The notes: a model not told the origin generated them from the sequence alone. Shown: positions 34,816 to 44,400, numbered from the stretch's first letter. The stretch is DNA of 64,000 bases from Chryseobacterium ureilyticum (GCF_900156735.1 NZ_FTOL01000003.1:1-64000); one strand, 5' to 3'. A program made the numbers and translations.

Positions 34816-36219
34816 TTACACTGTTTCTTTCTGTGTGCTATAAAAGTTTGGGAAACGCATTTGTACTGTGGTGCCTTGATTTTCATTGGAAGTGACAATC
34901 AATTCTCCATGATGCATTCTTACAATGTTTCTTGCTAATGGAAGCCCAATTCCATAGCCTTCGTAATTATTGGTATTGGAGGCCCTGAAAAACGGATCAT
35001 AGATTTTATTCATTTCTTCCTGAGGAATTCCGATACCGTTATCTTTGACAATGATATAAACATCAGTATCTGTAGCCCCAAGAGAAACTTTTACCTGCTG
35101 GAAATTAGAATATTTGCACCCATTACTGATAATATTGGCAACTGCAAGGTGAAGCAGTTGTTCATTCCCTTGTACTTTCAGTTTTTTAGGATTATCAGGA
35201 AGCATATTGATATCCAGATAGATATTATTTCGGGTATCAATTCTTCTAAGTGTTTCGATTACATCCCAAAGCAGCTGATCAATTCTCACTTTATCCATTT
35301 TCTGGATTTTCCCATCGAATCCGGTTTGTGCAATCATGAGAAGTGCCTTGATCTTTTTATCAAGTTTCTCAGCCTCGTCCAGAATAATTTCCAGTGTTTC
35401 TTTATATTCTTCCGGTGTTCTGCTGATAGAAAGCGCTACATCAGCCTCTCCCATAATAGATGTCAAAGGGGTTCTCAGCTCATGAGAAACGTTTCCGATC
35501 AGATGATTTTGGGTTTCAAAAGATGTTTCAATCCTGTTGAGCATATCATTGAATGTATCTACCAGCTCGTTAAGTTCTTTATTATCAGGTTGAGATTCCA
35601 GTCGAAGATGAAGATTTTCAGAACTGATTTCCTTTACCTTTCCTGTAATTTTAAGGATGGGTCTAAAGAGTGTTTTAGACAGATAAAATGAAAATATCAT
35701 ACTGAAGAACAATGACAATACGATACAGGTAAGCAAGGTTCTTTTCAGGAATCCAAGGTAATAGATTACATAATGGTTTTTGGCAGAAGCAATGGCAATA
35801 TAATCTTTATCGTCATATTTGAAACTCTGACCAATATAATAGAATTCTTTATCGTTGAAGTTATCTTCTCCTTTTTTGAGAATATTTTTAAAAAAGTAGT
35901 CTGGGATATGGACTTCTTTTGAAATTTTTTTGAAATTAGAGTCTGAAGGAACGGCAAAAACATAGTCTTTTTCCATCGGAAGTTCCTCATCGTTCAGGCT
36001 ACTGAGAATATAATTTTCTGGGAGATCCAGATGATCTTTACTTTTTTCGATCTGCACAATGGTTGCTGTACGGATCTTTAGAAGTTCATAAAATCTTTGA
36101 TGCGAAAAATTAACGATTGAAAAGTAAACCAAACCACTGAACAACAGAATAATGGCGGTAAAAACCAACATTAAAAGTACCATCGTTTTGGTCTGATTTG
36201 TAATGACTTTATTAAACAT
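34816..36219 (-). CDS. sensor histidine kinase (HAMP, HisKA, HATPase)
   Basis: A classical transmembrane kinase of 467 residues. Two membrane helices (about 12-34 and 157-180) enclose a periplasmic sensor of about 120 residues. HAMP follows (LSKTLFRPILKITGKVKEI). The dimerisation domain has SHELRTPLTSIMGE with His246. The ATPase domain has NIISNGCKYS, DNGIGIPQEE and GYGIGLPLARNIV. It begins 3 bp after the response regulator gene, so it is cotranscribed with it. The signal is unknown. Confidence 0.92.
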   Translation of the reverse strand: MFNKVITNQTKTMVLLMLVFTAIILLFSGLVYFSIVNFSHQRFYELLKIRTATIVQIEKSKDHLDLPENYILSSLNDEELPMEKDYVFAVPSDSNFKKISKEVHIPDYFFKNILKKGEDNFNDKEFYYIGQSFKYDDKDYIAIASAKNHYVIYYLGFLKRTLLTCIVLSLFFSMIFSFYLSKTLFRPILKITGKVKEISSENLHLRLESQPDNKELNELVDTFNDMLNRIETSFETQNHLIGNVSHELRTPLTSIMGEADVALSISRTPEEYKETLEIILDEAEKLDKKIKALLMIAQTGFDGKIQKMDKVRIDQLLWDVIETLRRIDTRNNIYLDINMLPDNPKKLKVQGNEQLLHLAVANIISNGCKYSNFQQVKVSLGATDTDVYIIVKDNGIGIPQEEMNKIYDPFFRASNTNNYEGYGIGLPLARNIVRMHHGELIVTSNENQGTTVQMRFPNFYSTQKETV

Positions 36220-36222
36220 TCA

Positions 36223-36930
36223 TTAATTTTTTTTCAAAACGTACCCCATACCTATTACCGTATGAATCAGTTTATTATCATCCTGACTATCTAGTTTTTT
36301 CCTTAAATAGTTTACATAAACGTCTACAACATTAGTCCCCAATTCATAATTTACACCCCAAACAGTATCCAGTATCTCTGCTCTGGAGATTACCTTTTCA
36401 GGGTTATTGAGGAAATAAAGCAACAATTTATACTCTGTGGAAGTAAGTGTTATTTCTTCTCCTCCACGGGTTACCTTTTTGGTATAATCATTTACGATAA
36501 GATCCGAAAACTGAAATACGTGTTCATTATCCGGTTCAGGTTCTACAGTTTCTTGTGGTCCGTTATTGTTACTTCTTCTCAAAAGAGATTTTACGCGTGC
36601 CACCAGTTCGATAAATTTGAAAGGCTTTACTAGATAATCGTCTCCTCCGCTTTCCAGACCAAGCACTATATTTTCTGAAGTTCCCAAGGCTGTCAAGAAC
36701 AAAATAGGAACACTTTGGTTGGTTTTTCTAATTTCCTTACAAACGTCCAGACCATTCATTTCCGGAAGCATAATATCTAAAATTACCAAATCAAAGTCGT
36801 TTGCCTGTACCAGCTGTACACCCGTACGTCCGTCAAAAGCTACGGAAATTTCGTATCCGTTTTCCTGAAGTCCCTTTTTAATAAAAGAGACAACGCTTGT
36901 TTCGTCTTCAATAAGAATAATTTTTTTCAT
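36223..36930 (-). CDS. OmpR-type response regulator
   Basis: A 235-residue DNA-binding response regulator. The receiver has Glu8-Asp9, phosphoacceptor Asp52 (VILDIMLPE) and the conserved Thr/Lys in FLTALG and LVKPF. A linker rich in Asn/Pro/Glu (about 120-135) leads to the winged helix with LTSTEYKLLLYFLNNPEKVISR and VDVYVNYLRKKLD. First gene of the two-component operon, with its own promoter. Confidence 0.93.
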   Translation of the reverse strand: MKKIILIEDETSVVSFIKKGLQENGYEISVAFDGRTGVQLVQANDFDLVILDIMLPEMNGLDVCKEIRKTNQSVPILFLTALGTSENIVLGLESGGDDYLVKPFKFIELVARVKSLLRRSNNNGPQETVEPEPDNEHVFQFSDLIVNDYTKKVTRGGEEITLTSTEYKLLLYFLNNPEKVISRAEILDTVWGVNYELGTNVVDVYVNYLRKKLDSQDDNKLIHTVIGMGYVLKKN

Positions 36931-36950
36931 AAATGAAATAAGGAGTTTTA

Positions 36951-36983
36951 CAAAAATAGGGAAATTTTATCGGGATAGGCAAA
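36951..36983 (-). promoter_or_regulatory. promoter of the OmpR-type two-component operon
   Basis: On the minus strand: TTTG (36983-36980), 21-bp spacer and TATTTTTG (36958-36951). Good match to TTTG-N(17-23)-TAnnTTTG, 20 bp before the ATG. Confidence 0.75.
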
Positions 36984-37131
36984 CCCGAAGTATATTGAAA
37001 GGAAAAGGGGAAAGAGAGGTTTAAAAATAGAAACCTATTGCAGACGATTTATGAACATAGTTTAAATAAATTAGATTTTAACGCAACAGTCGCAAGGAAT
37101 TTCAGAATAATGACTATAAAACGATCGCAAC

Positions 37132-37177
37132 GGCGTTTCACTCAGCTATGATAGTATTCTTAGCTGAATGAAGTGCC
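37132..37177. repeat. REP-like palindrome
   Basis: Imperfect 17-bp inverted repeat (GGC...TTCACTCAGCTA / TAGCTGAATGAA...GCC) with a 12-nt loop. It resembles palindromic elements scattered in flavobacterial genomes, and a related-looking one is at 44.4 kb. Confidence 0.5.
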
Positions 37178-37307
37178 TCTGCTATCGAAAAATAAAACAG
37201 CATACTTAATAAACTTGCGAACCCGGCGTTTTTATTTTTTACAGTTCTTATCATTTTACCTTTTTATGAATTCCTGATTCTATCATGCAACCTATATAGA
37301 ATAATAT

Positions 37308-37315
37308 TACCTTTG
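37308..37315 (+). promoter_or_regulatory. -7-like element before the XRE-cupin gene
   Basis: TACCTTTG fits TAnnTTTG and lies 17 bp before the ATG at 37333. No clear TTG at -33. Confidence 0.45.
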
Positions 37316-37332
37316 CCTTTCATTGAATACAC

Positions 37333-37902
37333 ATGAATGATTTTTTAATAGGCATCGGAAAGAGATTAAAGGATATCAGAAAGAAGAACAATCTTACCAT
37401 TAACGAATTGGCTTTCAGAGCTAACGTGAGTAATGGTCTTGTTTCCCGTATTGAAAATGGAAGAACAATTCCTTCTCTTCCTGTTTTATTAGATCTGATT
37501 CAGTCTCTCGATATTGATGCGAGTTACTTCTTTGAAGGCGTAGAGAAAAAGTCCAATGCAAAATTCATTTATGTTCCCAAAGAAAGCCAGCAGGTTATTG
37601 AGAAAGAAGTTGAGGCTGAAGGCTTTAAATATATGCATATCTTTAGTAAAAGTCTTCATTCTTTAGGTTTTGAAGCCGTATTACTTACTCTTGAGCCTAA
37701 TTCTAAAAGGGAAAAGGTAATCACAGATGCCTGGGAGTTTAAATATATACTGAAAGGCGAAGTAAAATATATCATTGATAATGAGGAAGTCATTATGAAA
37801 GAAGGTGATTCATTATATTTTAATGGTAAATTTCCACACGTTCCCGTGAGCATCAGTAACGAAAGCTGTGTGATGCTTGTTCTTTATTTTTATACTGCGT
37901 AG
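37333..37902 (+). CDS. XRE-family regulator with C-terminal cupin sensor
   Basis: A 189-residue regulator. The N-terminal helix-turn-helix (about 7-62) has IGKRLKDIRKKNNLTINELAFR and VSRIENGRTIPSLP. The C-terminal cupin (about 100-187) has EFKYILKGEVKYII and EGDSLYFNGKFPHVP. Such XRE-cupin proteins usually sense a small catabolic substrate. It heads the phosphonate-type locus on the same strand. The palindrome GTTTAC-N5-GTAAAC right after its stop, repeated in part before the phosphodiesterase gene, is a candidate operator. The link is inferred. Confidence 0.88.
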   Translation: MNDFLIGIGKRLKDIRKKNNLTINELAFRANVSNGLVSRIENGRTIPSLPVLLDLIQSLDIDASYFFEGVEKKSNAKFIYVPKESQQVIEKEVEAEGFKYMHIFSKSLHSLGFEAVLLTLEPNSKREKVITDAWEFKYILKGEVKYIIDNEEVIMKEGDSLYFNGKFPHVPVSISNESCVMLVLYFYTA

Positions 37903-37940
37903 AATCCATATTACATCAGTAGTTTTACAAATATATCTTA

Positions 37941-37967
37941 CAAAAGTTTACTATTTGTAAACTTTTG
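37941..37967. promoter_or_regulatory. candidate operator or terminator palindrome
   Basis: A perfect 11-bp inverted repeat CAAAAGTTTAC-TATTT-GTAAACTTTTG. T-rich sequence follows, so it could terminate the regulator transcript. But 19 identical nucleotides starting at its TTACTATTTG recur at 44677, upstream of the phosphodiesterase gene, which favours a protein-binding site. Confidence 0.6.
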
Positions 37968-38104
37968 CTTTTTCATTTTTGATTAAAATGAACGGTATGT
38001 TAATCAAAAATTCCTTTTTTATAGAAAACTCAGATTCCAAAAATCAGAAGACAAAATATCTATAATCATTTATAAATAAGCATTTTATTAAATAAAAGCA
38101 TTAA

Positions 38105-38138
38105 TTACTTTCTCTTTTCAAAAAGATTGAGAAAGTAA
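38105..38138. repeat. 10-bp inverted repeat upstream of the TonB receptor
   Basis: TTACTTTCTC and GAGAAAGTAA separated by 14 nt, about 110 bp before the receptor ATG. Possible operator or leader hairpin. Confidence 0.45.
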
Positions 38139-38247
38139 AATTTGGGTAATAAACAGCTTGAATTTGTTAAACAATACTTAATACGAAATATTTATATATA
38201 TTAAAATTATTAGCGTGATTTGCATAAAAAATTTAATATATGTAAAA

Positions 38248-41073
38248 ATGAAAACAAAATTAGAGAAATTACTTACCCTTGTTTTTGTCTGTTTCATCGT
38301 TTTTGTTTCAGCACAAAAGCAGTTAATTATAGGAACTGTTCTTGACGACAGCCAGCCACTTCCCGGCGCAACAGTCAAAATAAAAGGTTTATCCAGAAAT
38401 ATAACCACTGATATTGACGGAAAGTTCACCGTTAATGATATTAAAGAAGGATCATACAATCTACAAATCAGCTATATCGGTTATGAAACCACTGATATTA
38501 CTATTACTCTAAAGACTGATGAAACAATAGATCTTGGAACCATCAAATTATCTCAGCCGAGAAAGAATATTGATGAAATTGTCGTTACCGGAACCTTAAA
38601 GAATACCGAAGCACGAGCTTTAAACATCCAGAAAAACGCCATAAATATTACGAATGTCATTGCTTCTGACGGAATCGGAAAACTACCGGACCGAAATGCA
38701 GCAGAAACTGTACAACGTGTACAGGGTGTTTCTATTGAAAGAGATCAGGGTGAAGGAAGATTCGTTTCTTTACGAGGTCTTCCTCCGTTCTGGGCATCTA
38801 CAACTATTAATGGAAACAGGCTTCCGACAGCTGAGGAAGAAACAACTTCCAGGGCTACAGCCTTCGACTTTTTCCCAACGGAATTAATCTCTTACGTTCA
38901 CGTCAACAAATCTTTTACTCCTGATCTTGAAGCGGACGGAATTGGTGGCGGGGTCAATTTTATTACCAAAACGCCTCCTATGAAAACGGAGTTTAAAGCC
39001 ACATTAGGAAGCGGTTACAATGCTAAGGCTGATAAAGGTGTATACAACTTGGGGCTATTGTATGGCGGAAGAACTAAGGATAAAAAATTCGGATACCTAT
39101 TCAATTTTGCACATTTTATCAGAAACTGGTCGACGGATAATTTTGAGGCAAGAAGAAGTGGTGATGAAGGGGTTTTCAGAATGGAACTTCGTGATTATAA
39201 CGGCGTAAGAAAAACAACCGGGATCAATGCTGCCTTTGAATATGTGCTTTCACCTAAAAATACATTATACGTAAAAGGAATGTATGGAACGTTATCCGAT
39301 GATGAGACCCATTACAAACACAGAGTAAGATTTGATAAATTCAGTTCTGCTAATAATACAGCAAGAGTAGAACTTCAGAATATTCATAATCTATTAATCA
39401 CGCAGCTTACTTCTGTTTCATTGGGTGGAGTTCATAATTTAAATAAAGGAAAAATCGATTGGGATATATCTTATTATGATAATCAATTTAAGTACGGAAA
39501 TATTCCTGATAAGCAGAACAATTCTTATTATGTAATCAAATATACTCAATCGGGAGTGGGCATCAATCCTGATTATATGTCTGATCGTGGAAATGGTCCG
39601 AGAGCTTACTGGAAGGCAGATGGCGGAAAGTTAGATTACAAAAATCCAGACGCTTTATTTGGCTTCTACAGCAATCCTGATTTTAAAATGGATGCTTCCC
39701 AAATGAGGTTTACCGACCTTGAATTTTACAAAGTTTTTGTACAAGAAAAGGATAAAATTGTAGCGGGTTTCAACCACGAAATCAATGCTTCGGAAAAGCT
39801 TACTTTAAAATATGGTTTCAAGTATAGAGATAAGGAGCGTAATGCAAAGTTCTCCGATATTTTCTACAACTGGAGCAACGGAACGGCGCCTCTTCTTTCA
39901 GATTATTCTCAATTTATTACGACTCAGCCAAACGGAAGGAAGTATTTAAGTGAAATGAATGCTCATATCGGAAATACTTTTGGTCCAGTACTTTCTACCG
40001 GAGGAATGAATCAGTTTTGGTATGACAATAATGGGAATTTAAAGATCAATACTGCTGATTCTGAAGCATTAGAATATAATAAAGCATTGGGAAGAAACTT
40101 TGATGTTTTTGAAAAGCATGCGGATGCTTACGGAATGGGAACTTATAAACTGAATGATAAGATCACTATTTTAGGAGGAATCAGGTTATCCAATACCAAT
40201 ACAAAAGTAAAAGGATATAATGTAATTGATGATGTTTTGACCCCTGTTGAACATACCAAAAATTACCTTGCTGTTCTTCCAATGCTTCATGTGAAGTATA
40301 CTTTAAATGATAAAACCAATCTTCGTTTCGCAGCAACAAGAACTTTTTCAAGACCTAATTTCGGAGATCTGACACCTGGTGGAACTTATATTGAAGCGGA
40401 TAATGAATTCAAAGGTGGAAACCCTGATCTTAATCCGACCTATTCCTTGAATTTTGACTTAATGGGAGAATATTATTTCTCAAATGTCGGAATTTTAAGT
40501 GGTGGTGTTTTCTACAAATCCATTACTGATCCGATCTTCCAGGATTCTTTCATCGGAAATTATAATGGTATGAACGGAGTACAGTTCTCTGCTCCCAACA
40601 ACGGAAGTGCGGCATGGCTAGGTGGTATTGAATTAGGAATCAATAAAAGATTTGACTTCTTACCAGGTTTCTTACAATACTTTGGTGCTCAGGTAAATGC
40701 AACTTTTATGACTTCTGAAATGGAAAAGCCAAGCGGAAGAAAGGTAGCTCTTCCCTATCAGGCTAAAGAATTGTACAATGTACAGCTGTTCTTCGAAAAG
40801 AAAGGATTTAACGCCAGAATTGCCTACAACTACAAAGGAAAGTATGCTGTGGAATACGCGGAAACCGATATCAATGACTCTTATTACGGAAAATACAGCA
40901 GCTTAGACTTTGGAGGTTCTTATCAGTTTACCAAAAACCTTGGACTGTATATGGATATCAACAACATTCTGAATAAGCCCCTGATCTACCACTTCGGAAA
41001 AAACGAAGACCGTCCTGAGCAGGTAGAATATTATGGCGTAAGATGTAACCTTGGAATAAAACTGAATTTCTAA
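38248..41073 (+). CDS. TonB-dependent outer membrane receptor of the phosphonate-type locus
   Basis: An outer membrane receptor of 941 residues. The signal peptide (MKTKLEKLLTLVFVCFIVFVSA) is followed by a carboxypeptidase-regulatory-like domain (about 25-105). Then come the plug (IVVTGTLKNTEARALNIQ, GKLPDRNAAETVQRVQGV) and a 22-strand-type barrel ending in an aromatic residue (NLGIKLNF). The plug style resembles the Xanthomonas/Caulobacter receptor subgroup rather than SusC, and there is no SusD partner. I chose ATG 38248 over the upstream GTG because the signal peptide starts there. The transporter gene begins 9 bp later. The ligand is inferred to be a phosphonate or phosphonate ester. Confidence 0.9.
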   Translation: MKTKLEKLLTLVFVCFIVFVSAQKQLIIGTVLDDSQPLPGATVKIKGLSRNITTDIDGKFTVNDIKEGSYNLQISYIGYETTDITITLKTDETIDLGTIKLSQPRKNIDEIVVTGTLKNTEARALNIQKNAINITNVIASDGIGKLPDRNAAETVQRVQGVSIERDQGEGRFVSLRGLPPFWASTTINGNRLPTAEEETTSRATAFDFFPTELISYVHVNKSFTPDLEADGIGGGVNFITKTPPMKTEFKATLGSGYNAKADKGVYNLGLLYGGRTKDKKFGYLFNFAHFIRNWSTDNFEARRSGDEGVFRMELRDYNGVRKTTGINAAFEYVLSPKNTLYVKGMYGTLSDDETHYKHRVRFDKFSSANNTARVELQNIHNLLITQLTSVSLGGVHNLNKGKIDWDISYYDNQFKYGNIPDKQNNSYYVIKYTQSGVGINPDYMSDRGNGPRAYWKADGGKLDYKNPDALFGFYSNPDFKMDASQMRFTDLEFYKVFVQEKDKIVAGFNHEINASEKLTLKYGFKYRDKERNAKFSDIFYNWSNGTAPLLSDYSQFITTQPNGRKYLSEMNAHIGNTFGPVLSTGGMNQFWYDNNGNLKINTADSEALEYNKALGRNFDVFEKHADAYGMGTYKLNDKITILGGIRLSNTNTKVKGYNVIDDVLTPVEHTKNYLAVLPMLHVKYTLNDKTNLRFAATRTFSRPNFGDLTPGGTYIEADNEFKGGNPDLNPTYSLNFDLMGEYYFSNVGILSGGVFYKSITDPIFQDSFIGNYNGMNGVQFSAPNNGSAAWLGGIELGINKRFDFLPGFLQYFGAQVNATFMTSEMEKPSGRKVALPYQAKELYNVQLFFEKKGFNARIAYNYKGKYAVEYAETDINDSYYGKYSSLDFGGSYQFTKNLGLYMDINNILNKPLIYHFGKNEDRPEQVEYYGVRCNLGIKLNF

Positions 41074-41082
41074 CCCATCATC

Positions 41083-42390
41083 ATGGACAGAACTATCAAT
41101 AAAAAAACATTAGTAACACTGAAGGCTGCCTTTGCCGCCTTTGGTGTCTACTTCTGCATGTATGGCTTCAGGAAACCTTTTACCGTTGCTTCTTTTGAAG
41201 GGCTTTCTTATTTCGGAGTTGATTATAAGATATTGATCATCATTGCACAGGCTGTAGGATATTTTATTTCAAAGTTTATCGGAATTAAATTTATTTCTGA
41301 ATTAAAACCTGCAAAAAGACTGACTTACCTATTCTCTTTTATTGCAGTTGCAGAACTTTCTCTGCTAGGATTTGCAGTGGTTCCTGCTCCTTACAACATT
41401 CTCTTTATGTTTCTGAACGGAATTCCGTTGGGAATGATCTGGGGCATCGTATTTTCATACATTGAAGGACGAAAAACTACGGAAATCATCGGGCTTTTTC
41501 TTTGTTCAAGCTTTGTAGTTTCTTCAGGATTCACCAAGTCTGTAGGAAAATTTTTGATGGATAATTTTGCTGTTTCAGAATTCTGGATGCCTTTTTCTAC
41601 GGGACTAATTTTTATTATTCCATTACTTCTATTTGGGCTTCTTTTGGAAAGAATTCCCAAGCCTAGTGAAGAAGACGTGATGCTTAAAAATAAAAGGCAA
41701 CCGTTGAATGGTAAAGAAAGAAAAGAGCTTGTTCAGCAGTTCTTTGTACCTATTGTCTGCATTATCTTTCTGTATATCTGCTTGACGGTTTTAAGGGATT
41801 TCAGGGATAATTTCAATCGTGAGATCTGGGACGGACTTCATTTTAGCTTTGACAGCTCTGTTTTTACCCTTACGGAGATTCCAATTGCCATTATGGTGCT
41901 TCTGATCCTAAGCTTTATGGTGAAAGTAAAAAATAATAAAAAGGCATTTGCTTACTATCACTATATTCTTTTTGCAGGAATTCTGACTGTAGGATTTTCT
42001 ACTTATTTATTTCAGCAGAATGCATTATCTCCTTTTTTATGGATGACCATTTCCGGTTTTGGGATGTACATCTGCTATATTCCGTTTAATGGAATTTACT
42101 TTGACAGGATGATCGCTGCTTTTGATATTAAAGGGAATGTAGGCTTTCTGATCTATATTGTAGATTCATTCGGATATCTGGGAAGTGTTTTAATTCTGCT
42201 TTATAAAAACTTCGGATCGGCTCAAACTTCATGGCTAAATTTTTATATCAGTCTGAATTATATTATTACCATCAGTGTTTTAATCCTTTCTATTATTGCT
42301 TTTTTAGCTTTCAGGAAGAAGGCAAAACCAAATTCTAATTCAAGTTCAAATTCTAATCAATACATCAATTTCGATACTTCGAAAATCTAA
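41083..42390 (+). CDS. MFS-like transporter (DUF5690-like)
   Basis: A 435-residue inner membrane protein with about twelve helices. N-terminal AFAAFGVYFCMYGFRKPFTV is typical of organophosphate:phosphate antiporter relatives (UhpT/GlpT-like), and I recall this group as DUF5690. It lies between the outer membrane receptor and the catabolic enzymes, all within 15 bp of each other, so it is probably the inner-membrane step for the same substrate. The C-terminus is Ser/Asn-rich and cytosolic. Confidence 0.82.
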   Translation: MDRTINKKTLVTLKAAFAAFGVYFCMYGFRKPFTVASFEGLSYFGVDYKILIIIAQAVGYFISKFIGIKFISELKPAKRLTYLFSFIAVAELSLLGFAVVPAPYNILFMFLNGIPLGMIWGIVFSYIEGRKTTEIIGLFLCSSFVVSSGFTKSVGKFLMDNFAVSEFWMPFSTGLIFIIPLLLFGLLLERIPKPSEEDVMLKNKRQPLNGKERKELVQQFFVPIVCIIFLYICLTVLRDFRDNFNREIWDGLHFSFDSSVFTLTEIPIAIMVLLILSFMVKVKNNKKAFAYYHYILFAGILTVGFSTYLFQQNALSPFLWMTISGFGMYICYIPFNGIYFDRMIAAFDIKGNVGFLIYIVDSFGYLGSVLILLYKNFGSAQTSWLNFYISLNYIITISVLILSIIAFLAFRKKAKPNSNSSSNSNQYINFDTSKI

Positions 42391-42404
42391 TAAATTATAG
42401 TACA

Positions 42405-43559
42405 ATGACAACAAAATTTGATTTACTCGTTGTGGGTGGCGGAATTTTAGGAACATTCCATGCGTATCACGCGCTGAAGAAAAATCTGAAGGTAGCTTTA
42501 CTGGAAAGAAATTCTGTACCTCAGGGTGCCACCGTACGAAACTTCGGACAGGTAGTACCTTCCGGAATGGATCTTAAATGGCAGAATTTCGGAAGAGAAA
42601 GTCTCGCGATATATAATGAACTTCACGCTCAGGCAGATCTTACCATCAGACAAAACGGTTCTGTTTACATCGCATCCAATGATGAGGAACTTCAGTTGAT
42701 TGAAGAATTAGCGGAATTAAATAAAATTAATGATTATGAATCTGTTTTATTATCCAAAAATGACTGTATCAAGAAATATGATGGTCTTCGCTCCGATTAT
42801 TGTAAAGGAGGATTGTTCTTTCCTCAGGAAATTTCTGTAGATTCTGCGGATATGATTGTAAAGCTTCACAAGCTTTTGCAGGAAAAAATGGGTTTACAGA
42901 TCATTTATAATACAACTGTTGTGGAAACCCATGAAAATGATCAGAAATGTGTGGCTATTACTGCAGATGGAGAAGAATACACTGCATCAAAAATCATTAT
43001 CTGTGGCGGACATGAGTTCAAAACACTATACCCTAATGTATTCAATGAAAGCGATTTGGAAGTCAGCAAGCTTCAGATGCTTCAAACTAAACCTCAGGGA
43101 ATCTATTCTCTTCAGGGAAATATCCTGACTGGGCTTTCCATCAGAAGATATGAATCATTCAGCGAATGCTCTTCTTTCCAGAAAATCAAGTCATTAGAAG
43201 ATGCGAATTCTTTTGAGAAAAAATTTGGAGTTCATATATTGTTCAAACAGGCACTGGATGGTTCCATCATTCTTGGTGATTCCCACGAATATGCTGATGC
43301 TAAAAATGCGGATGATCTTGGTTTTGATCTTAATATGGAAATTGATGAATTCATGATTCATGAAGCGAAGAAAATCATCGATCTTCCAACTTATGATATT
43401 CAGAGAAGATGGTTCGGGGTATATTCTCAATGCAAATCAAAAGATATTTTTGAACATAACCCATCACCGAATATTCATATTGTAACGGGTATCGGTGGAA
43501 AAGGAATGACAGGAAGCGGGGGCTTCTCAAAGTTTAACATAGAAAAAATTTACGCATAA
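42405..43559 (+). CDS. FAD-dependent oxidoreductase of phosphonate loci (TIGR03364-like)
   Basis: A 384-residue DAO-type flavoenzyme. The dinucleotide-binding motif VVGGGILGTFHAYHAL is at about 10-25, followed by LLERNSVPQGATVRNFGQV. A C-terminal FAD motif is VTGIGGKGMTGSGGF. The family I recall as TIGR03364 travels with PhnX-like HAD hydrolases in phosphonate loci, and some members oxidise aminoalkylphosphonates to the aldehyde. That role fits here but is not proven. Gap to the HAD gene is 6 bp. Confidence 0.85.
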   Translation: MTTKFDLLVVGGGILGTFHAYHALKKNLKVALLERNSVPQGATVRNFGQVVPSGMDLKWQNFGRESLAIYNELHAQADLTIRQNGSVYIASNDEELQLIEELAELNKINDYESVLLSKNDCIKKYDGLRSDYCKGGLFFPQEISVDSADMIVKLHKLLQEKMGLQIIYNTTVVETHENDQKCVAITADGEEYTASKIIICGGHEFKTLYPNVFNESDLEVSKLQMLQTKPQGIYSLQGNILTGLSIRRYESFSECSSFQKIKSLEDANSFEKKFGVHILFKQALDGSIILGDSHEYADAKNADDLGFDLNMEIDEFMIHEAKKIIDLPTYDIQRRWFGVYSQCKSKDIFEHNPSPNIHIVTGIGGKGMTGSGGFSKFNIEKIYA

Positions 43560-43565
43560 ATTTCA

Positions 43566-44234
43566 ATGAAAAATATAGAATTATTGGTTCTGGATATGGC
43601 TGGAACTACAGTGGATGAAGATAATGTGGTTTATAAAACGGTAACCGAAGCAGTGAACGAACATGGCTATCAAGTCGGTCTTGAACAGGTTCTTATTACT
43701 TGCGCCGGGATGGAAAAGCTGGAGGCAATCACAAGTTTATTAAAGGAAATTGGTGGAAATGAAGAAGATGCTATGGCTATTTTTGAAAAATTTTCTGTCA
43801 AATTAAAAAATGCATACCAGAATCTTGAGGTAAAACCCATTAACGGAACTGAAGATTTCCTCCTTAAAATGAAGGCCCAGAATAAAAAAGTGGTGCTTAA
43901 TACCGGGTATACTTCTGAAATTGCCCAACAACTTTTGGATAAGCTGCAATGGAAGGAAAATATACATTTTGATGCATTGATCACCGCGGATGATGTTTCA
44001 GAGAGCAGACCAAGTCCGGAAATGATCAATCTTGCAATGAAAAAATTCAATATCCATAAGCCGGAAAAAGTATTGAAAGCCGGAGATTCTGTGATTGATA
44101 TTGAGGAGGGAAAGAACGCTGGCTGCGGATTAACGATTGCTGTACTTTCAGGCGCCCAAAACAGATCAGAACTGGAAAAAGCTAAACCTGATTATATTTT
44201 TAATACTATTTCTGAGGCTGAAAATATTCTTTAA
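43566..44234 (+). CDS. phosphonatase-like HAD hydrolase (PhnX-like)
   Basis: A 222-residue HAD-superfamily hydrolase. Motif I is LVLDMAGTTVDE with nucleophile Asp10 and the AGTT signature of phosphonoacetaldehyde hydrolases. The cap has AGMEKLEAI, whose Lys51 lines up by eye with the Schiff-base Lys53 of PhnX (MGLLKxDHV). Motif II is LNTGY, motif III/IV are SRPSPEM and KAGDSVIDIEEGKNAG. Expected to cleave a C-P bond of an aldehyde made by the upstream flavoenzyme. Last gene before a strong terminator. Confidence 0.87.
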   Translation: MKNIELLVLDMAGTTVDEDNVVYKTVTEAVNEHGYQVGLEQVLITCAGMEKLEAITSLLKEIGGNEEDAMAIFEKFSVKLKNAYQNLEVKPINGTEDFLLKMKAQNKKVVLNTGYTSEIAQQLLDKLQWKENIHFDALITADDVSESRPSPEMINLAMKKFNIHKPEKVLKAGDSVIDIEEGKNAGCGLTIAVLSGAQNRSELEKAKPDYIFNTISEAENIL

Positions 44235-44253
44235 ATACTTGCTTTTATACTTT

Positions 44254-44290
44254 GACACAAATGTTTTTACTTGGCATTTGTGTCTTTTTT
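44254..44290 (+). terminator. terminator of the receptor-to-HAD operon
   Basis: A perfect 10-bp stem (GACACAAATG / CATTTGTGTC), 11-nt loop and six T residues, 20 bp after the HAD stop. Confidence 0.9.
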
Positions 44291-44400
44291 AAACCACCCT
44301 ACCTACCCCGTCACATCTTCGATTTGCCACCCCTCCAGAAGAGGGAAATTATCGCTCTCTCGACTGAATATTTGCCTTCGTTGAAAACTTTGCTCACTGT

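Larger units (their letters stand above)
36931..37332. other. 402-bp divergent intergenic region
   Basis: It holds the response regulator promoter on the left. In the middle (37132-37177) is a 46-bp imperfect palindrome with arms TTCACTCAGCTA and TAGCTGAATGAA. Near the right end is a -7-like TACCTTTG (37308-37315) for the XRE-cupin gene. Otherwise nothing is recognised. Confidence 0.5.
37903..38247 (+). other. 345-bp region between regulator and TonB-receptor genes
   Basis: It contains the GTTTAC/GTAAAC palindrome (37941-37967) and a second perfect 10-bp inverted repeat (TTACTTTCTC at 38105-38114, GAGAAAGTAA at 38129-38138). No clear TAnnTTTG promoter is seen before the receptor gene. An activated promoter is possible. 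Confidence 0.5.

Noticed and set aside
35149..35691. 180-codon open frame on the plus strand inside the sensor kinase gene
   Set aside because: It lies antisense to the well-supported HAMP/HisKA kinase, has no family features and a Cys/Phe/Ile-rich composition typical of a shadow frame.
38215..38247. GTG start for the TonB receptor of the phosphonate-type locus
   Set aside because: The ATG at 38248 begins a standard signal peptide. The extra 11 residues would spoil it.
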